From NCBI GenBank assembly GCA_028868735.1, contig JAGWTW010000026.1, forward strand, positions 1-38,808: a DNA stretch of 38,808 nucleotides, read 5' to 3'. Source of the stretch: Hyphomicrobiales bacterium. Its GTDB lineage: Bacteria; Pseudomonadota; Alphaproteobacteria; Rhizobiales; Beijerinckiaceae. The notes below the pieces were generated by a model, which was given only the letters and a program-made list of their open reading frames with translations, was not told where the DNA came from and did not search any database. The position numbers were made by a program, and so were the translations under genes. How positions within the stretch are numbered: the stretch's first letter is position 1; each line of letters starts with the position of its first letter. This document shows positions 35,378-38,808 of this stretch, piece after piece.

Positions 35378-36658
35378 TTACGCAGCCGCGGCGGGCGGGC
35401 CGACGAAGATCAGGGAGGCGTTCGTGCCGCCAAAACCGAAAGAATTCGACAAAGCCGCGCGAATTTCGCGTTTTCGCGCCTTGTGCGGAACGAGATCGAT
35501 TTTCGTCTCGAACGCCGGATTGTCGAGATTGAGCGTCGGCGGAGCAATCTGGTCGCGCAGCGCGAGAATCGAGAAAATCGCCTCGACCGCCCCTGCCGCG
35601 CCGAGAAGATGGCCGATCGCCGATTTCGTGGAGGACATCGACGTATTGCCTGCCGTCGCGCCGAGCAGCCGCTCGACGGCGCCGAGTTCGATCCCGTCCG
35701 CCATGGTCGAAGTGCCGTGCGCGTTGACGTAGTCGATGTCCGACGCCTTCATCCCGGCGCGCTTCAGCGCCGCCGTCATGCAGCGGAACGCGCCGTCGCC
35801 GTCCTCGGACGGGGCCGTGATATGATAGGCGTCGCCCGACATGCCGTAGCCGACGAGTTCGGCGTAGATCCGTGCGCCGCGCGCCTGCGCATGCTCGAGG
35901 CTTTCGAGGACGACGGCGCCGGCGCCCTCGCCCATCACGAACCCGTCCCGGTCGCGGTCGTAAGGACGCGAACCCTTCGCCGGCTGATCATTGAAGGCCG
36001 TGCAAAGCGCCTTGCAGGCGGCAAAACCGGCGATTCCGATACGGCAGATCGCCGATTCCGCGCCGCCGGCGACCATCACTTCGGCGTCGCCGAGCGCGAT
36101 GAGGCGCGCCGCATCGCCGATCGCATGCGCGCCCGACGAACAGGCGGTGACGACGGCGTGGTTCGGGCCTTTCAGGCCGTGCTCGATCGAGACGTAGCCG
36201 GAGGCGAGGTTGATGAGGCGGCCGGGGATGAAGAATGGCGATACGCGCCGCGGGCCGCGATCTTTCAGCAGGATCGAGGTGTCGGCGATTCCGGACAGGC
36301 CGCCGATGCCCGAACCGAACATCACGCCTGTGGAAATCTGCTCTTCGTAGGTCGTCGGCTTCCACCTGGCGTCGGCAAGGGCCTCGGTGGAGGCCGCCAT
36401 CGCGTAGAGAATGAAATCGTCGACCTTGCGCTGTTCCTTAGGCTCCATCCACTTGTCGGGATTGAACGTGCCGTCGGTTCCGTCGCCGCGCGGAATGTGC
36501 GCCGCGATCTGGCAAGGCAGGTCGTCGATCTCGAAGCCCTGGATACGGCCGAAGCCGTTCTGGCCCGCAACGAGGCGGGACCATGAGGTTTCCACGCCGC
36601 TTCCGAGCGGCGAAACCATGCCGAGACCGGTGACGACGACTCTGCGCAGCGTGGACAT
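35378..36658 (-). CDS. fabF: Beta-ketoacyl-ACP synthase II
   Basis: A 426-residue thiolase-fold condensing enzyme that extends acyl-ACP by two carbons using malonyl-ACP. The Cys-His-His triad is visible as Cys173 (TACSSGAHAI), His314 (NAHGTSTMADG) and His350 (KSAIGHLLGAAGAVEA), with the C-terminal SFGFGGTN loop. It is 33 bases downstream of acpP on the same strand, and length and motifs match FabF rather than FabB (two histidines, FabF-like GVMFGSGIGGL). Confidence 0.97.
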   Translation of the reverse strand: MSTLRRVVVTGLGMVSPLGSGVETSWSRLVAGQNGFGRIQGFEIDDLPCQIAAHIPRGDGTDGTFNPDKWMEPKEQRKVDDFILYAMAASTEALADARWKPTTYEEQISTGVMFGSGIGGLSGIADTSILLKDRGPRRVSPFFIPGRLINLASGYVSIEHGLKGPNHAVVTACSSGAHAIGDAARLIALGDAEVMVAGGAESAICRIGIAGFAACKALCTAFNDQPAKGSRPYDRDRDGFVMGEGAGAVVLESLEHAQARGARIYAELVGYGMSGDAYHITAPSEDGDGAFRCMTAALKRAGMKASDIDYVNAHGTSTMADGIELGAVERLLGATAGNTSMSSTKSAIGHLLGAAGAVEAIFSILALRDQIAPPTLNLDNPAFETKIDLVPHKARKREIRAALSNSFGFGGTNASLIFVGPPAAAA

Positions 36659-36691
36659 GAGCGACCCTGTTTCTCGAAATCAGCCCCCGCC

Positions 36692-36931
36692 TCAGGCGGC
36701 GGTGGCTTTCTCGAGGAACTTCACGGCGTCGCCGACCGTCACGATCGTCTCGGCGGCGTCGTCGGGGATCTCGACGCCGAATTCCTCTTCGAACGCCATG
36801 ACGAGTTCGACCGTGTCGAGCGAATCGGCGCCCAGGTCTTCGATGAAATTGGCGCTATCGACGACCTTGTCGGACTCTACGCCGAGGTGCTCGACGACAA
36901 TCTTCTTCACGCGCTCGGCGACATCGCTCAT
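36692..36931 (-). CDS. acpP: Acyl carrier protein
   Basis: A 79-residue acidic carrier protein. The 4'-phosphopantetheine attachment serine is Ser37 within [13 protein letters not shown], followed by the conserved helix II and [13 protein letters not shown]. It carries the growing fatty-acyl chain for FabD, FabG and FabF encoded on both sides. AAGGA lies about 10 bases upstream of the start. A 236-base gap before it suggests its own promoter and higher expression, as is usual for acpP. Confidence 0.98.
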   Translation of the reverse strand: MSDVAERVKKIVVEHLGVESDKVVDSANFIEDLGADSLDTVELVMAFEEEFGVEIPDDAAETIVTVGDAVKFLEKATAA

Positions 36932-37167
36932 CTTGTCAAATCCTTGTCAGACCGGTTTCCGTTACGCTCGGAGCAAAGCCCCGAATGTTCGTTCAGAAGG
37001 TCGGCGAGGCGCAAACGGGATTCGGGCCGAAGGCCCGGCATACCGCGCTTTGTGGCGTCTCCACGACTAATTCCGGGCGTCGGATAACATACTTCCCGCG
37101 CCCTCGCCAGTAGTTGCAGCCTCACGTCCAAGCTGTCCCCGAAAATCTGTGGGATGGGCGAAGGCTT
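36932..37167. promoter_or_regulatory. Long acpP leader region
   Basis: This gap lies between fabG and acpP on the minus strand. Reading toward acpP, it contains an AT-richer TATGTTAT (about 37086-37093) that could be a -10 region, and then the hairpin at 37023-37037, about 90 bases before the ATG. No clean -35/-10 pair with standard spacing was found. Confidence 0.4.
37023..37037. other. GC-rich hairpin in the acpP leader
   Basis: CGGGCC-GAA-GGCCCG is a perfect 6-base stem with a 3-base loop, which on the acpP-sense strand has a UUC loop. No T run follows it, so it is not a canonical terminator. It may be a structural element of the acpP 5' leader or a fabG 3'-end stabiliser. Confidence 0.4.
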
Positions 37168-37905
37168 TCAGATCATTGCCATTCCGCCGTTCACGTGCAC
37201 CGTCTGCCCGGTCACGTATTGCGCCTCGGCGCTCGCCAGATAGACGACGGCCGCCGCCACATCGGCGCCCTGCCCGAGCTTGCCCGCCGGCACCTGCGTC
37301 AGGATCGCTTCCTTCTGCTTCTCGTTGAGCGCGTCGGTCATGGGGCTCTCGATGAATCCGGGCGCGACGCAATTGACCGTGATGCCGCGTGCGGCGACTT
37401 CCGCGGCGAGCGACTTCGACATGCCGATCATGCCGGCCTTCGAGGCGGCGTAATTGCCCTGCCCGGGATTTCCGGTAACGCCGACGATCGACGTGATCGA
37501 GACGATCCGGCCCCAGCGCCGGCGCATCATGTTTTTGACCGCCGCGCGGGAGAGGCGGAAGGTCGCCGTCAGATTGACCGCAATCACCTGATCCCAGTCG
37601 TCGTCCTTCATGCGCAGGAAGAGCCCGTCGCGCGTGAGGCCGGCGTTGTTCACGAGGATGTCGAGCTGGCCCATCGCCGCTTCCGCCGCGGGAACGAGCT
37701 TTTCGACAGCGTCCTTGTCGCCGAGATTGCAGGCCAGAACGTGCGTGCGCGAACCGATTTCGCCCGCGAGCTTCTCGAGCGCGTCGACGCGCGTGCCCGA
37801 CAGGGCGACCGTGGCGCCTTGCGCGTGAAGAGCCCGCGCGATCGCCGCGCCGATGCCCCCGGAGGCGCCGGTCACGAGCGCGGTCTTGCCGGTGAGATCG
37901 AACAT
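37168..37905 (-). CDS. fabG: 3-oxoacyl-ACP reductase
   Basis: A 245-residue NADPH-dependent short-chain dehydrogenase that reduces 3-oxoacyl-ACP. Cofactor motif TGASGGIG (12-19), NNAG (86-89), and catalytic Ser139, Tyr152 and Lys156 in SITSIVG and NYAASKAG. The C-terminal YVTGQTVHVNGGMAMI is diagnostic of FabG. AAGGGGAAG precedes the start, which is 23 bases after the fabD stop, so fabD and fabG are probably cotranscribed. Confidence 0.97.
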   Translation of the reverse strand: MFDLTGKTALVTGASGGIGAAIARALHAQGATVALSGTRVDALEKLAGEIGSRTHVLACNLGDKDAVEKLVPAAEAAMGQLDILVNNAGLTRDGLFLRMKDDDWDQVIAVNLTATFRLSRAAVKNMMRRRWGRIVSITSIVGVTGNPGQGNYAASKAGMIGMSKSLAAEVAARGITVNCVAPGFIESPMTDALNEKQKEAILTQVPAGKLGQGADVAAAVVYLASAEAQYVTGQTVHVNGGMAMI

Positions 37906-37928
37906 GCGCTTCCCCTTCTGCAACTGCG

Positions 37929-38808
37929 TTAATGCGCTGCCTTGTAGGCCTCTACATCCGCCGGAGATCCGACGGAAACGCCGGTCGCGCCTTCGGCAAG
38001 GCGCTTCAGAAGGCCCGTCAGGACCTTGCCGGCTCCCAGTTCGACAAAGCGATCGACGCCGTGGGACGCCATGTAGCCGACGCATTCGCGCCAGCGCACG
38101 GCGCCCGTCACCTGCTTCACCAGCAGATCGCGAATTTGCGACGGGTCGATCACGGCGCTCGCCGTCACATTGGCGACCACAGGCACGAGGGGCGTCGAGA
38201 TCTTCGTCTCGGCGAGAGCGGCGGCCATGGCGTCGGCGGCGGGTTGCATGAGCGCGCAATGGAACGGCGCGGAGACGGCCAGCATCATGGCGCGGCGCGC
38301 GCCTTTGGTCTTGGCGATTTCGGTCGCCTTTTCGACGGCGGCTTTGGATCCGGACGCGACGACCTGCCCGCCGCCGTTGTCGTTGGCGATCTGACAAACG
38401 CCGCCGGCCTCGGCCTGCGCCTGCGCGCAAACGGCGACGCCGGTGTCATAGTCGAGCCCGAGCAGCGCAGCCATCGCGCCGGCGCCTGCGGGAACGGCCT
38501 GCTGCATCGCCCTGCCGCGCAGGCGCAGGAGCCGCGCGGCGTCGGACAGCGAAAAAGCGCCGGCTGCGGCGAGCGCGGAATATTCGCCGAGCGAATGACC
38601 GGCGACGAATTTGGCGTCGCGCGCGAGATCGAGACCGGCTTCCGTCTGCAAGACGCGCAGCGCCGCGACCGACACCGCCATCAAGGCCGGCTGCGCGTTG
38701 GCCGTGAGCGTCAGATCGGCTTCGGGCCCTTCGAACATGAGCGCCGAGAGCTTTTCGCCGAGCGCGGAATCGACCTCGTCGAACACAGCGCGGGCGGCCG
38801 GAAACGCA
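37929..38808 (-). CDS. fabD: Malonyl-CoA:ACP transacylase, N-terminus outside window
   Basis: The gene enters from the right edge, so the first residues (about 25 by comparison with the family, including the FPGQGSQ block) are missing; 292 residues are visible. It loads malonyl groups on ACP for chain elongation. The nucleophile serine lies in AGHSLGEYSALAAAG. Also seen are the acyl-binding arginine region (LRLRGRAMQQAVPAGAGAM), the catalytic histidine in SAPFHCALMQPA and the C-terminal GAGKVLTGLLKRL. An apparent internal GTG at 38786 is not the start, because the frame continues with the family-like FPAARAV upstream of it. Confidence 0.95.
   Translation of the reverse strand, partial: AFPAARAVFDEVDSALGEKLSALMFEGPEADLTLTANAQPALMAVSVAALRVLQTEAGLDLARDAKFVAGHSLGEYSALAAAGAFSLSDAARLLRLRGRAMQQAVPAGAGAMAALLGLDYDTGVAVCAQAQAEAGGVCQIANDNGGGQVVASGSKAAVEKATEIAKTKGARRAMMLAVSAPFHCALMQPAADAMAAALAETKISTPLVPVVANVTASAVIDPSQIRDLLVKQVTGAVRWRECVGYMASHGVDRFVELGAGKVLTGLLKRLAEGATGVSVGSPADVEAYKAAH

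Overview
The window is a 38.8 kb, high-GC chromosomal segment from an alphaproteobacterium, most likely of the order Hyphomicrobiales (Rhizobiales). This rests on three things seen in the sequence: the gene order fabD-fabG-acpP-fabF-mltG-yicC-gmk converging on lptG-lptD-pdxA-rsmA, the series pgsA-permease-hdaA-ppk-ppx, and an HWE-type histidine kinase. The genus cannot be fixed from sequence reading alone. No rRNA, tRNA, CRISPR array, insertion sequence, phage gene or attachment site was recognised. Coding density is very high and no gap between genes exceeds 300 bases. The longest are 24623-24914 (292 bases), 36932-37167 (236) and 22892-23083 (192).

Left part (1-11.9 kb), the more accessory half. 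It starts with the N-terminal part of a methyltransferase. A TetR repressor is divergent from an MFS carrier followed by a PaaI-type thioesterase, with a perfect 18-base palindrome in the shared promoter. Next come a membrane-bound HWE histidine kinase without a neighbouring response regulator, the Na+/H+ antiporter NhaA, a CaiC-like acyl-CoA ligase and a PhzS-like flavin monooxygenase. On the opposite strand a nitronate monooxygenase lies 34 bases upstream of class II fumarase. That pairing is notable because nitronates of the 3-nitropropionate type are tight inhibitors of fumarase.

Middle part (11.9-25 kb). A minus-strand run carries pgsA, an AI-2E-family permease, hdaA (DnaA inactivation), ppk1 and ppx, most of them overlapping or nearly so. 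On the plus strand is an ABC-F ATPase, convergent with a small exported Trp/Arg-rich protein. Then, on the minus strand, come pepA, holC, a class I methyltransferase and an MFS carrier, the last three linked by GTGA and ATGA overlaps.

Right part (25-38.8 kb), the core envelope and lipid region. On the plus strand lptG-lptD-pdxA-rsmA are chained by 1-4 base overlaps, followed by an M20 amidohydrolase. On the minus strand are fabD (cut by the window edge), fabG, acpP, fabF, mltG, yicC and gmk. They cover fatty-acid elongation, peptidoglycan cleavage, RNA turnover and GMP phosphorylation. The LPS-export genes lack the usual lptF upstream of lptG and the usual surA-type chaperone between lptD and pdxA. 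MltG carries a disordered C-terminal tail of about 220 residues.

Most of the window is ordinary housekeeping. I did not find a self-evident new defence or mobile system. The observations most worth following are the nitronate monooxygenase-fumarase pair, the missing lptF and surA, the methyltransferase-exporter module, the TetR operator and the MltG tail.
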